A stretch of DNA of 64,000 nt from Pseudaminobacter sp040045035. Lineage in GTDB: Bacteria > Pseudomonadota > Alphaproteobacteria > Rhizobiales > Rhizobiaceae. A program made the position numbers and the translations under genes. Location of the stretch: positions 558,001-622,000 of the forward strand of contig NZ_JBDZDS010000002.1 in NCBI RefSeq assembly GCF_040045035.1, in the 5' to 3' direction. Below, in pieces: positions 55,040 to 64,000 of this stretch (its first letter is position 1; every line of letters starts with the position of its first letter). A model generated the notes under the pieces. It saw only the letters and a list, made by a program, of their open reading frames with translations. It searched no databases and was not told the DNA's origin.

Positions 55040-55327
55040 TCAACAGCCGGAATTCTGGCAACCCGGCCGGTAGATCGGAACATCCATCTGCTGCGGACTG
55101 ACGCGTGGACGATCCTGCTCCCGGTAGAACTGCTGCTGCATCTGGTAGTCGCGGCGCATCTGCTCGTTCTGCAGCGACTGCACTTGCCCGTCGATCAGCC
55201 TCTGCTGTCCAACCCCAGGGCCGCGGTAAGCCGCTCCGGCGAGTTCGATGGCAGGGGCTTGCGAGACGCCCACCAGCAAGACAAGAGCCGGCAGCATCAG
55301 TTTCGAAATGTTCTGCAAAGACGGCAT
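55040..55327 (-). CDS. Small secreted protein of unknown function
   Basis: A 95-residue protein with a signal peptide (MPSLQNISKLMLPALVLLVGVSQAPA). The mature part is Gln-rich (IDGQVQSLQNEQMRRDYQMQQQFYREQDRPR), probably helical, and ends with PGCQNSGC, two cysteines that could form a disulfide. I recognise no domain. It stands between preT and a dipeptide-type ABC operon and has a probable terminator, so it seems an independent gene. Confidence 0.6.
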   Translation of the reverse strand: MPSLQNISKLMLPALVLLVGVSQAPAIELAGAAYRGPGVGQQRLIDGQVQSLQNEQMRRDYQMQQQFYREQDRPRVSPQQMDVPIYRPGCQNSGC

Positions 55328-55398
55328 GGCATTAGCGCTCCACCGCAGAAGACTTTACCTGAACACTATATAGGGGCGCCGCTTGCCGCGCGCCATCC

Positions 55399-57525
55399 TT
55401 AGCGTGCGGATGCGGCCGGATCCTGCGTGTTTTCGTCCCGCTCGAAGCTGATCACCGGCTCCATCTTGGCCAGCACTTCGTCCGACAGCCAGCACAGGCT
55501 CTTGTGGCCGTTGCCCAGATCCTTGAGCGGCGGCACCTCGGTCTCGCAAAGGTTACCGGGCACCAGGTTCTTGTAGCGGCAGCGAGTCTGGAACGGACAG
55601 CCCGTAGGAGGGTTCATGGCCGAGGGGATTTCGCCCTCCAGCACGATGCGCTTCTTGACCACGCTGGTGTCGGCGATCGGGATCGCAGAGAGCAGCGCCT
55701 CCGTATAAGGGTGATAGGGCGGCGAAAAAATCTGGTCGGTGGTGCCCTGCTCGACGATATGGCCGAGATACATCACCACCACACGATCGGCGATGTAGCG
55801 CACCACTGAAAGATCGTGGCTGATGAACAGCATGGTCGTCTTGGACTCGCGCTGGATGTCCATCAGAAGCTCGGTGACCGCCGCCTGCACGGACACGTCC
55901 AGCGCCGAGACCGGTTCGTCGGCCACCACCACGCGGGCGCGGCCGGCAAAGGCGCGCGCCACGCCGATGCGCTGCTTCTGCCCGCCCGAAAGCTGGCGCG
56001 GCATGCGCTCGGCAAAGGCGCGCGGCAGCTTCACCAGATCGAGCAGTTCGAACATCTTCCGCCGGCGCTCGGCGGCGGTCTTGCCGATCTTGAATTTTTC
56101 GAGCGTGCGAACGATCTGCGAGCCGACCGAATGGCTGGGGTTCAGCGTGTCGAACGGGTTCTGGAACACCATTTGGATCGACGACACGGTGTCTACGTCG
56201 CGCTCCTCGACCGGGGTTGACTGGATTTCGCGGTTTGCGAGCGTGATCTTGCCCGAGCTCGCCGTCTCGAGGCCCAGCAGCACCTTGGCGAGCGTGGACT
56301 TGCCGCAGCCGCTTTCGCCGACGATGGCCACCGTCTCGGCCTCGCGCGCCTCGAAGCTGATCGCCTCGTTGGCCTTGACCACGCGGCCCTCGCCGCCGCC
56401 GAACACCTCGTTGCCCGAGACCTTGTAATATTTCTTCAGCTCATCGATCTGAAGCACCGGCTTGCCGGGCTGGATCGGTTCCTTCCCCGTCTTGGCCCCT
56501 TCCGGCACCGCCTGCCAGTCGATCTCGTTGATGCGCACGCAGCGGCTGAAGTGGTTGTCGTGCCCTTCCACGGCGACCATGGGGATCTCGGCGGCGTTGC
56601 AGACGCCCTCGACGAAGTGGTGGCAGCGCGGGCCGAAATTGCAGCCTTTGGGCCGCTCGTGCGGCAGCGGCAACTGGCCGGGAATGGCGATCAGCGGCCG
56701 CGAATTCTTGTCGGCGCCCGGCAGCGGGATCGAGCGGAACAGGCCTTGCGTATAGGGGTGGCGCATGCGGTCGAATACGTCCTCGACCTTGCCGGTCTCC
56801 ACCGCCTCGCCCGAATACATCACCGTGATGCGGTCGCAGGTCTCGAGGATCAGGCCGAGATTGTGCGACACGAAGATCATCGACGTGCCAAACTCCCTGC
56901 CCAGCCCCTTGATCAACTCGACGATACCGGCCTCGACGGTCACGTCGAGCGCGGTGGTCGGCTCGTCGAGCAGGAGCAGCGCCGGGTTGGAGAGCAGCGC
57001 CATCGCAATGACGATGCGCTGCTGCTGTCCACCGGAAAGCTGGTGCGGATAGGATTTCATCACCCGCTCGGGATCGGGCAGCCGCACCGCCTTCAGCATC
57101 TCCAGCGAGCGTTTGTAGGCCTCGTCCTTCGAGACCTTCTCGTGGATCAGCGGCACTTCCATGAGCTGCTTGCCGACCTTCATCGCCGGATTGAGGCTCG
57201 CCATCGGCTCCTGATAGATCATGGCGATCTTGTTGCCGCGTATCCTGCGCAGCTCCTCCTCCGACATCTCGCCCATGTCGCGGCCCTGGAATTTTATCCG
57301 GCCGCCGACGATCTTGCCGACATTGGAAAGGTCGCGCATGACGCCGAGCGAGACGGTGGACTTGCCGCAGCCGCTCTCGCCGACGATGCCCATGGCCTCG
57401 CCGGGCATGACGGTGCATGAAAAATCCATCACGGCGGGGATTTCGCCGCGCCGCGTGAAGAAGGAGATAGAGAGGTTCTCGATCTCCAGGATGGGTTCGA
57501 CCTGAGGCCTGACGGCTTCGTTCAT
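55399..57525 (-). CDS. Dipeptide/oligopeptide ABC transporter, fused double ATP-binding protein
   Basis: A 708-residue protein combining DppD-like and DppF-like ATPases. The first half has GIVGESGCGKST, LSGGQQQRIVIAMAL, LLLLDEPTTALD and the oligopeptide C-terminal CNFGPRCHHFVEGVC. The second has AIVGESGCGKSTLAK, LSGGQKQRIGVARAF, VVADEPVSALD and CPFQTRCRYKNLVPGNLC; both cysteine clusters may hold an iron-sulfur site as in some Dpp ATPases. The ATG at 57525 follows GGAGGGC at a good distance, while an ATG at 57537 overlaps the permease stop. Last gene of the operon. Confidence 0.92.
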   Translation of the reverse strand: MNEAVRPQVEPILEIENLSISFFTRRGEIPAVMDFSCTVMPGEAMGIVGESGCGKSTVSLGVMRDLSNVGKIVGGRIKFQGRDMGEMSEEELRRIRGNKIAMIYQEPMASLNPAMKVGKQLMEVPLIHEKVSKDEAYKRSLEMLKAVRLPDPERVMKSYPHQLSGGQQQRIVIAMALLSNPALLLLDEPTTALDVTVEAGIVELIKGLGREFGTSMIFVSHNLGLILETCDRITVMYSGEAVETGKVEDVFDRMRHPYTQGLFRSIPLPGADKNSRPLIAIPGQLPLPHERPKGCNFGPRCHHFVEGVCNAAEIPMVAVEGHDNHFSRCVRINEIDWQAVPEGAKTGKEPIQPGKPVLQIDELKKYYKVSGNEVFGGGEGRVVKANEAISFEAREAETVAIVGESGCGKSTLAKVLLGLETASSGKITLANREIQSTPVEERDVDTVSSIQMVFQNPFDTLNPSHSVGSQIVRTLEKFKIGKTAAERRRKMFELLDLVKLPRAFAERMPRQLSGGQKQRIGVARAFAGRARVVVADEPVSALDVSVQAAVTELLMDIQRESKTTMLFISHDLSVVRYIADRVVVMYLGHIVEQGTTDQIFSPPYHPYTEALLSAIPIADTSVVKKRIVLEGEIPSAMNPPTGCPFQTRCRYKNLVPGNLCETEVPPLKDLGNGHKSLCWLSDEVLAKMEPVISFERDENTQDPAASAR

Positions 57526-57536
57526 GGTGCCCTCCA

Positions 57537-58694
57537 TCAATCTTTCAGCGATTGCTCGCGCAGGGAATCGGCGAGCAGGTTGAGCCCGAGCACGAAGGAC
57601 ATCAGCGCGATCGTCGGCGGCAGCGCCGGGTGGACGAAGGAGCGCAGCAGGCGGCTGGCGTCCTTGATCGCGGTGCCCCAATCGGGGCTTTCCGGTGCGA
57701 GGCCGAGGCCGAAATAGCCGAGCGTGCCGAGCAGGATGGTGGTGTAGCCGATGCGCAGGCAGGCATCGACAATCAGCGGTCCGCGCGCATTGGGCAGGAT
57801 CTCCCACAGCATGATGTACCAGGGAGATTCACCCCTGGTCTGCGCGGCCGCCACGTAGTCGCGCGTCTTGATGTCCATCACCAGGCCGCGCACGATGCGG
57901 AACACGCCGGGGCTGGAGGCGAACACCACCGCCACGAAGATATTGAGCTGGTTCGGATCGATATGGATGATTTTTAGCGGATCGGCGTCGAAGACGAGCC
58001 CGGCATAGATCCAGCCGCCGATCACCAGCGTCAGCCCGAGAAGCAGGTACAGCCGCTCGGGACGCGTCTTGAACCTTGTCCAGAACAGCACGCAGAAGAA
58101 GATGATCGGGAACAGGAAGAACAGCCCCGCCATGGCGTAGGGGATGGGTGTGTCCATGATGCCAGGCGTGACCAGCAGGTAGAACAGCAGGATCACCGGG
58201 AAGGCGAGCACCAGATTGGCCAGGAACGACAGCAAGGTGTCGATCTTGCCGCCGTAATAGCCGGCCGGCAGACCGAGCGTGATGCCCACCATCAGCGCAA
58301 AGCCGGTGGCGGCGGGCGCGATGATCAGCACGATCTGGCTGCCATAGACCATGCGCGAGAAGATGTCGCGCGCGAGCTTGTCGCCGCCGAACAGATAGAC
58401 GCCGTGGGAGGCGGGCTCAATGGCGCCCGGCAGCGCATCCTTCATGGCCGGGATCTGCGCCAGTGGATCGAAGGGCGCGACGGTGGAGGCAAAGATGGCC
58501 GTGAACAGCCAGAACAGGCAGATGGTGGCGCCCGCTATGCCGACGCCGCTGTCGAAGAGCTGGCCATAGAGGCCGAGCTTATTCCGGTAGAAGAAGCTCG
58601 CGCCCAGGACGACGACCAGCGCCAACCACACCGGCCCGAACCGGCCGAGCACGCCGAGAAAAATCTGGAATCCGCTTATGAATTCTAGCTGCAT
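57537..58694 (-). CDS. Dipeptide-type ABC transporter permease, DppC-like
   Basis: A 385-residue permease, longer than DppC (about 300) because of extra hydrophobic segments in the N-terminus and middle (VWLALVVVLGASFFYRNKLGLYG; PYAMAGLFFLFPIIFFCVLFW). DPLAQIPAMKDALPGAIEPASHGVYLFGGDKLARDIFSRMVYGSQ and the EAA-loop region (RDYVAAAQTRGESPWYIMLWEILPN) are DppC hallmarks. It begins nine bases after the DppB-like gene and its stop adjoins the ATPase gene. Confidence 0.92.
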   Translation of the reverse strand: MQLEFISGFQIFLGVLGRFGPVWLALVVVLGASFFYRNKLGLYGQLFDSGVGIAGATICLFWLFTAIFASTVAPFDPLAQIPAMKDALPGAIEPASHGVYLFGGDKLARDIFSRMVYGSQIVLIIAPAATGFALMVGITLGLPAGYYGGKIDTLLSFLANLVLAFPVILLFYLLVTPGIMDTPIPYAMAGLFFLFPIIFFCVLFWTRFKTRPERLYLLLGLTLVIGGWIYAGLVFDADPLKIIHIDPNQLNIFVAVVFASSPGVFRIVRGLVMDIKTRDYVAAAQTRGESPWYIMLWEILPNARGPLIVDACLRIGYTTILLGTLGYFGLGLAPESPDWGTAIKDASRLLRSFVHPALPPTIALMSFVLGLNLLADSLREQSLKD

Positions 58695-58703
58695 CCGCGC
58701 CCC

Positions 58704-59738
58704 CTACTGCACCCTGATGCGTGGATTGAGATAGGCGTAGCCGACGTCCGAGATGAGCTGGGTGACCAGCACGATGAGCACCGACACCAGCGAGCAGCCC
58801 AGCAGCAGGTCGATGTCGTTGTTGCCGGCCGCCTCGACGAGCGTGTAGCCAAATCCCTGGTATCGGAACATCACCTCGACGATGACGACGCCGGTGAGCA
58901 GCCATGGAAACTGCAGCATGATGACGGTGAATGGCGCGATCAGCGCGTTGCGCAGTGCGTGCTTGACCACCACGCCGCCGAAGCTGAGCCCCTTCAGCCG
59001 CGCCGTGCGGATGTATTGCTGGGTCATCACCTCGACCATCGAGGCTCGCGTCATGCGGGCGATGTAGCCGATGCCGTAGATCGCCAGCGTCATCACCGGC
59101 AGCGTGAAATTGTAGAAGGTAACGCCCTGGCTCGCCGAGGCAGCCGAACCGTTCAGCCAGCCGAGCCATGAAGCAAAGATCACCGTGAAGATGACGCCCG
59201 ACACATATTCAGGCGTCGCGGTGGTGGCGATGGAGGCGACCGATAGCGTGCGGTCTGTGCGCGAGCCCTCGCGCATGCCCGCCAGTATGCCGATCAGCAG
59301 CGAGATCGGCACCATGGTGGCCAGCACCCAGAACATCAGCACGGCGGTGGCGCCAAGCGCGGGGAAGAGTTTTGAGGAAACGGTGGCCTTGAACTTGGTC
59401 GAGCAGCCGAAGTCTCCCTGCAAGATGCCGGAATAGGCTTTCTCGACCGGATCGTTGCAAAAGGAGAAGCGCTGCACTGCCTTGCCCGTCGCCGGATCGG
59501 TGATCGGCTCTTTGGGGACGATGCCCAGCCACTGGCCGTAGCGCACGAAGAAATTCTGGCGATAGCCGTGCTTCACCAGCCAGCCCTCGAGCTGTTCGGC
59601 CGACGTGTGCATTTCGGTCTGGCTGATCGCCAGCTTCTTCAGGTTCGGTTCGAGATTGACGAGGAAGAACACGACCAGCGTCAGGCACAGCATCGTCAAT
59701 GCCATTGTGCCCAGACGCCTTGCAACGAAAGACAACAT
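58704..59738 (-). CDS. Dipeptide-type ABC transporter permease, DppB-like
   Basis: A 344-residue permease with about six helices. MLSFVARRLGTMALTMLCLTLVVFFLVNLEPN is the DppB start; a periplasmic insert follows (LVKHGYRQNFFVRYGQWLGIVPKEPITDPATG); the EAA loop is EVMTQQYIRTARLKGLSFGGVVVKHALRNALIAP. It pairs with the DppC-like protein. A long stable hairpin separates it from the binding-protein gene upstream, a common way to lower permease expression. Confidence 0.92.
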   Translation of the reverse strand: MLSFVARRLGTMALTMLCLTLVVFFLVNLEPNLKKLAISQTEMHTSAEQLEGWLVKHGYRQNFFVRYGQWLGIVPKEPITDPATGKAVQRFSFCNDPVEKAYSGILQGDFGCSTKFKATVSSKLFPALGATAVLMFWVLATMVPISLLIGILAGMREGSRTDRTLSVASIATTATPEYVSGVIFTVIFASWLGWLNGSAASASQGVTFYNFTLPVMTLAIYGIGYIARMTRASMVEVMTQQYIRTARLKGLSFGGVVVKHALRNALIAPFTVIMLQFPWLLTGVVIVEVMFRYQGFGYTLVEAAGNNDIDLLLGCSLVSVLIVLVTQLISDVGYAYLNPRIRVQ

Positions 59739-59863
59739 TTGAGCCCCCTGCCGGTGGGGTTGGGGTCGGATGCGTTCAACCCTTGATTTTTTTGCACATG
59801 CCCAGGCGAAAAGTCACCCGTATTTTCAGGTCGACCCTTTTCAGCTGGGCATATGAGGAGGAA

Positions 59864-59890
59864 GGAGAGAGGGCGAACGGCCCTCTCTCC
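59864..59890 (-). other. Stable hairpin between binding-protein and permease genes
   Basis: GGAGAGAGGGC (59864-59874) and GCCCTCTCTCC (59880-59890) form a perfect 11-pair stem with a five-base loop, 13 bases after the binding-protein stop. No T tract follows on the minus strand, so RNA stabilisation of the upstream message or partial attenuation is more likely than full termination. Confidence 0.65.
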
Positions 59891-59903
59891 GACAACCGAT
59901 CGA

Positions 59904-61559
59904 TCACGCCTGATCGATCCAGACCTTGCCGAAATCATGTTCGTAGGTCGGGTGCATGGCGTGGTTCTTCACCTCGGGCTTGATGTTGATGTAGAGCTTG
60001 CGCCAGTAAGGCTGGATGATGATGCCGGAGTCCTGCAGCATCTGCTCGATGTCCTTCATCACCACCTTGCGCTTCTCGGCATCGGCAACGCCAAGCGCCT
60101 CGTTGACCTTCTTGTCGAACTCCGGATTGGCGTAACCGCTCTCGTTCCAGGCCTCGCCCGAACGGTAGGCGATCGCGATGACCTGGATGCCCAGCGGACG
60201 CATGTTCCAATTGGTTTCCGAGAATGGGTACTTGGTCCAGTCGTTCCAGAAGGTCGAGCTCGGCAGCACCGTGCGCTTCACCTTGATGCCGGCTTCGCGA
60301 AGCTGGGCGGCGATCGCGTCGGTGGTGTTCTTGTGGTAGTCCTCGTCGTTGCTGATCAGCTCGTGCTCGAAATCGGCCACGCCGGCTTCCTTGAGCATTT
60401 CCATGGCCTTGGCCGGATCGCGCTTGACCTTCGGCAGCTCCACATATTCCGGATGGATCGGGCAGACGTGGTGGTTTTCACCCACCGTACCGGCATTGCC
60501 GTAGCCGAGCTGCAGCACCGTCTCGTTGTCGACGGCGAGGCACAGCGCCTGACGGACCTTCTGGTCGTCGTACGGCTTGTTGTTGACGTTGAAGCGCGAG
60601 ACGACGGTGGCCGAGGTCACGACTTCCGAAACGGGGGCGCCGACGCCTTCGAGGATCCTGACATAGTCGGCAGTCGTCTCGTGGTTGCAATGCACCTCGC
60701 CGGACTCGAAGGCTGCGACCGTCGCTGCCGGATCGGTTCCGTAGTCGATGAACTCGACGCCATCGAGATAGACGTCGCCCTGCCACCACTTGCCGGTTTC
60801 GCGGCGCTTGTAGACGACCTTCTGGCCGACGTCGTAGGAGACGAGCTCGAACGGGCCGGTGCCGATCGGGCAGTCCTTGAAGCTCCCGCCCTTCTCGTCG
60901 AAGGAGCTGTGCACGACGAGCGCCGGATAGTCGGTCAGGTTGGCAATGAGGGCGATGTCGGGCTTGCTCAGCTTCAGCTTGACGGTCATGTCGTCGACCT
61001 TGACGACCGAGCCTTCGCGCAGCTTCTTGGTTTCTTCGTCGGCGAGGCTGCCCAGGCGGCCCGGCATGGAGTTGCCTTCGGCGGTCTTGTCGGCCCAGCG
61101 GGTGAAATTATGGATCACGTCGTCGGCGGTGAACTTGTCGCCGTTGTTCCATTCGACGCCCGGCCGCACATGCAGCGTGTATTCGGTGGCGTCGTCATTG
61201 ACTTCCCAGCTCTCGAGCAGATAGGGCTCGAAAGTATACTGGCGGGTATACTTCACCAGCGGCTCCAGCGCCTGGCGCTCGGCATTGGAGATTTCCGACC
61301 AGTCGGCCGTGCGCGGGTCCTTGGGGTCCTTGATGGACATGGCCACCTTGATGACGCCGCCCGTCTTCGGCTGCTCCTCGGCGCGGGCTGGCGTGGGGGC
61401 GGCAATACCGATCATACCGTAAGCCATGGCGGTCGAGGCGCCGAAGATACTTGCCAACGCTAGAAATTCACGACGGTCGAACTGGCCCGACTTCGCGCTC
61501 TCGGCGAGCTTGCGAATATGATCGGGCACAAGGTCCCCGTTACTCTTGTAGAACGTCAT
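59904..61559 (-). CDS. Dipeptide-type ABC transporter substrate-binding protein with Tat-type signal
   Basis: A 551-residue SBP_bac_5 protein. After a 25-residue head comes DRREFLALASIFGASTAMAYG, a twin-arginine-like signal. The mature part has WSEISNAERQALEPLVKY, YTLHVRPGVEWNNGDKFTADDVIHNFTRW and AVDNETVLQLGYG, typical of peptide- or opine-binding proteins. First gene of the operon SBP-DppB-DppC-DppDF. A TTGACA appears on the minus strand at 61624-61619, with no good -10 at standard spacing. The ligand is unknown. Confidence 0.92.
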   Translation of the reverse strand: MTFYKSNGDLVPDHIRKLAESAKSGQFDRREFLALASIFGASTAMAYGMIGIAAPTPARAEEQPKTGGVIKVAMSIKDPKDPRTADWSEISNAERQALEPLVKYTRQYTFEPYLLESWEVNDDATEYTLHVRPGVEWNNGDKFTADDVIHNFTRWADKTAEGNSMPGRLGSLADEETKKLREGSVVKVDDMTVKLKLSKPDIALIANLTDYPALVVHSSFDEKGGSFKDCPIGTGPFELVSYDVGQKVVYKRRETGKWWQGDVYLDGVEFIDYGTDPAATVAAFESGEVHCNHETTADYVRILEGVGAPVSEVVTSATVVSRFNVNNKPYDDQKVRQALCLAVDNETVLQLGYGNAGTVGENHHVCPIHPEYVELPKVKRDPAKAMEMLKEAGVADFEHELISNDEDYHKNTTDAIAAQLREAGIKVKRTVLPSSTFWNDWTKYPFSETNWNMRPLGIQVIAIAYRSGEAWNESGYANPEFDKKVNEALGVADAEKRKVVMKDIEQMLQDSGIIIQPYWRKLYINIKPEVKNHAMHPTYEHDFGKVWIDQA

Positions 61560-62059
61560 GTTTTTCTCCCATTATTTTTGGCTTTTCCGCCGATTAGCAT
61601 TTCGCATCCGGCCTTCGATGTCAAAAGCCCAAGACGTCAACGCGGGAGCAAATGTGCAATTTTGATTGGGAGGCGGTTTTCGCGAATACGACAGCCATGG
61701 CGCAAAATTGGTAATGCGCGGCAATTTCGGTCGATTTTTTTCGCAGCTTGCAAGAATACGGCCATCACCGAAAAACAGCCAGCGCCAGACCGGGCTCATC
61801 GTGAGGCCACACAAGGCTTTGCGCATCCTGGCGTGCGCGCTTCGGCCGACACCACTAAAAAGTGTGGAAAGGGCCCGCAGACACTTTCCGATCGGTCACG
61901 ACGCCTGCAAAGAAAATCGCCGCATGCTGCCCGGGCGGTCGATGCATGAATGACATGCGCAGCAGGTAAAGACCGGGTGATGACGGAGCCGTGTTGACAA
62001 GTAGTTTTGAAGCTTGATCAATGGTTTTTCGAGAAAGCACCAGCGTCCGGAGGGGACCT
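61560..62059. promoter_or_regulatory. Divergent gap between the peptide-type ABC operon and the macroglobulin-like gene
   Basis: This 500-base gap is less GC-rich than the genes and shows no credible reading frame. On the plus strand TTGACA at 61997-62002 is followed 17 bases later by a weak -10 (ATCAAT), a possible promoter for the macroglobulin-like gene. On the minus strand TTGACA at 61624-61619 is a possible -35 for the ABC operon. I see no strong palindrome or repeat. Confidence 0.4.
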
Positions 62060-64000
62060 ATGGCAATTCGCGCTGCTCGCATCTGGTCGACTTTCGCATT
62101 CCTTGCCTTGTTGCTGGTGCTGCCATGGTCAAGCCCCGCGCTTGCGGTGGACGCCCGCTCCATCGCCACCACCGAAAACAGCGACTATTTCGGCTTCGAC
62201 CTCCGGTCCCAGCAGAACGTCTCGCTCGACCAGTGCAAGAGCACCTGCCTGGGCGACAGCGCCTGCCGCGCCTTCACCTACAACGTCAAGGCGAAGTGGT
62301 GTTTTCTGAAATCCGATTTCAGCCAGCTGAAGCCCTTCGCCGGGGCCGTCGCCGGCAAGGTGGTGCTGCGCGACAGCGCACCCGATATCGGCGCTCCGCC
62401 GGCGTTGTCGTTCTTCGCCGCGGGCATGGTGGATGAGGCGCGCCGTTTCCGCAGCGACCTGACCGATGGTTCCGTGGCCGTCGGCGAGGAAGGCCTCGCC
62501 GCCCTCACCGAGGCCGGGAAAGAGGCGATGCGCAACGGCGACCCGCGCACCGCCATGCAAAAGTTCACCTCCGCCGTCGCCACCACGCCCGACGACGGCG
62601 CGCTGTGGATCGAGCTTGCCCGCGCCATACTCGGCACGCCCCCGGTAAACGACGAGGAAACGGCCAAGCTCAAGCGAGACGCCACATCGGCCGCCTGGAA
62701 CGGCTATCAGCTCTCCCGCAGCGCCATGGCGCGCGCCGAAGCACTGGCCGTGCTGGCCGTCGGGCTCGACAAGCGCGAGCTCTATCGCCCTGCCCTTAAG
62801 GCCTATGAGGCAAGCCTTGCGCTGAACGATTCAGCGTCGGTCCGGACCGACTATGAAGACCTAAAGGCGCGCAAGGGCTTCCGCATCGTCGACCATTCGG
62901 TCGACAACGACAGCACGTCCCCGCGCATCTGCGCCCAGTTTTCCGAGGAACTGGTCAAGACCGGCGTCGACTACACGACGTTCGTGAAGCTCGACGACGC
63001 CGCCCCCAAGGCGATCGAGGCCAAGGACAGGCAGATCTGCGTCGAGGGCCTGGAGCACGGCCGGCACTACAGCGTGACCTTCCGCGCCGGCTTGCCGGCG
63101 GCGGTTGGCGAAGCGCTGGCCGCGCCCGTGACGCTCTCGATCTATGTGCAGGACCGCTCGCCTTCCGTGCGCTTCACCGGCGACAGTTTTGTCCTGCCCG
63201 CCACCGCCCGGCGCGGTATCCCGCTGGTGACCGTCAACACGGCGACGGCCGACCTGGAATTGTTCCGCGTCGGCGACCGCTCGCTGGCTCAGCTTCTGTC
63301 CGGCTACCAGTTCCTGCGCCAGCTCGACGGCTACGACATCAGCAGCATCTCCGAGCAGATGGGCGAGCCGATCTGGGACGGCGAGATCGATATTCCGGGC
63401 AACGACCTCAACAAGGAGGTCACCACCAGCTTTCCCATCGACGAGGCGCTGCCCGATCGCAAGCCCGGCGTCTATGTGCTGACCGCGCGGCCCCAGGACG
63501 ACCGCAGCGAAGACTACCAGCCCAAGGCCACGCAGTGGTTCGTCGTCTCCGACATCGGCCTGTCGACCTATACCGGCCAGGACGGGCTCAACGTCTTCGC
63601 CCGCTCGCTTGGCACCGCCCTGCCGCTTGCCGGCGTCGAGCTGACGCTGCTGGCCCGCAACAACGAAATCCTCGGCAAGGCCACGACGGGCGCGGAAGGC
63701 CGCGCCACCTTCACGCCGGGCCTGACGCGCGGCACGGGCGGCATGGTGCCGGCGGTGCTGATGGCCAGCCAGGGCGACAGCGACTTCGTCTTCCTCGACA
63801 TGACCCGCGCCGGCTTCGACCTGTCCGACCGCGGCGTGACCGGCCGCGCCTCGCCCGGCGCGCTGGACGTCTATGCCTGGACCGAGCGCGGCATCTACCG
63901 CGTCGGCGAGGAGGTGCATGTGGCCGCCCTCGCTCGCGACGACGCGGCCAGGGCCGTGGAGAACCTGCCACTGACCTTCGTCTTCTCGCGGCCGGACGGC
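62060..64000 (+). CDS. Alpha-2-macroglobulin-like protein with N-terminal PAN-like module, 5' part
   Basis: From an ATG at 62060, after GGAGGGGACCT, one frame stays open to the window end, giving 647 visible residues. MAIRAARIWSTFAFLALLLVLPWSSPALA is a signal peptide. Residues about 38-95 form a PAN/apple-like module with Cys at 59, 63, 69 and 81. After a helical repeat-like part, the sequence resembles the early macroglobulin domains of bacterial A2M proteins (SFVLPATARRGIPLVTVN, QWFVVSDIGLSTYTGQDGLNVFARSL, VYAWTERGIYRVGEEVHVAALARDD). Bacterial A2Ms trap proteases in the periplasm, often beside PBP1C. The rest, including any thioester, lies outside the window. Confidence 0.88.
   Translation, partial: MAIRAARIWSTFAFLALLLVLPWSSPALAVDARSIATTENSDYFGFDLRSQQNVSLDQCKSTCLGDSACRAFTYNVKAKWCFLKSDFSQLKPFAGAVAGKVVLRDSAPDIGAPPALSFFAAGMVDEARRFRSDLTDGSVAVGEEGLAALTEAGKEAMRNGDPRTAMQKFTSAVATTPDDGALWIELARAILGTPPVNDEETAKLKRDATSAAWNGYQLSRSAMARAEALAVLAVGLDKRELYRPALKAYEASLALNDSASVRTDYEDLKARKGFRIVDHSVDNDSTSPRICAQFSEELVKTGVDYTTFVKLDDAAPKAIEAKDRQICVEGLEHGRHYSVTFRAGLPAAVGEALAAPVTLSIYVQDRSPSVRFTGDSFVLPATARRGIPLVTVNTATADLELFRVGDRSLAQLLSGYQFLRQLDGYDISSISEQMGEPIWDGEIDIPGNDLNKEVTTSFPIDEALPDRKPGVYVLTARPQDDRSEDYQPKATQWFVVSDIGLSTYTGQDGLNVFARSLGTALPLAGVELTLLARNNEILGKATTGAEGRATFTPGLTRGTGGMVPAVLMASQGDSDFVFLDMTRAGFDLSDRGVTGRASPGALDVYAWTERGIYRVGEEVHVAALARDDAARAVENLPLTFVFSRPDG

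Overview
The window is high-GC DNA with dense, short-spaced genes from an alphaproteobacterium, most probably a member of the Hyphomicrobiales (Rhizobiales) near Mesorhizobium, Aminobacter or Nitratireductor. The evidence is the mraZ-rsmH start of a division cluster next to a type A RNase P RNA, a btaA-btaB betaine-lipid operon, palindromic intergenic repeats, an omptin, and typical rhizobial ABC operons and small proteins. The assignment rests on gene content, not on a database search. I see no tRNA, rRNA, CRISPR array, prophage or insertion sequence.

Layout. 1-16.5 kb: start of the mra/division cluster (minus strand), a PLP lyase, rnpB, and an unusual density of peptidoglycan-active enzymes: a secreted SLT, an AmiD-type amidase overlapping a TerB-J-domain gene, a GH25 lipoprotein and an MltB-like transglycosylase. 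Between them lie a MarR/5-oxoprolinase divergon and the btaAB operon, which carries an upstream PHO-box-like sequence. 16.6-24.4 kb: a GH144-like glucanase, a nitroreductase interrupted by one TGA codon, a MarR regulator, a type III PLP decarboxylase, a YeiH-type transporter with a LysR regulator, an EamA exporter and a 28-residue small protein. 24.4-41.5 kb: metF with an ArsR-methyltransferase fusion and its probable operator, trmO, DUF2293, SDR, class IV aminotransferase, MOSC, a KAS III-like enzyme, tam, ettA, a Kef-type antiporter, an ABC-2 exporter, an alpha/beta hydrolase, and a CaiB plus ThDP-enzyme pair.

41.5-55 kb: a CHRD protein, then a pyrimidine-degradation region. It holds an NMT1/THI5-type ABC importer, an M20 N-carbamoyl-beta-alanine amidohydrolase-like enzyme, a beta-alanine aminotransferase-like enzyme, a RutR-like TetR regulator, and preT-preA (dihydropyrimidine dehydrogenase). 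RutR-like operators lie before the aminotransferase and before preT. No dihydropyrimidinase gene is present, and the cluster is split by EthD, protease-inhibitor (Inh) and omptin genes. 55-64 kb: a small secreted protein, a dipeptide-type ABC operon (binding protein, two permeases, fused double ATPase), and the start of a large alpha-2-macroglobulin-like protein with a PAN-like module that runs off the right edge.

No wholly new defence or mobile system was found. The most useful leads are regulatory: the PHO box of btaAB, the two RutR-type operators, the ArsR-methyltransferase operator at metF and the MraZ box array. Beside these stand the interrupted nitroreductase, the small ORF at 24.25 kb, the Inh-omptin pair and the dispersed palindromic repeat family.
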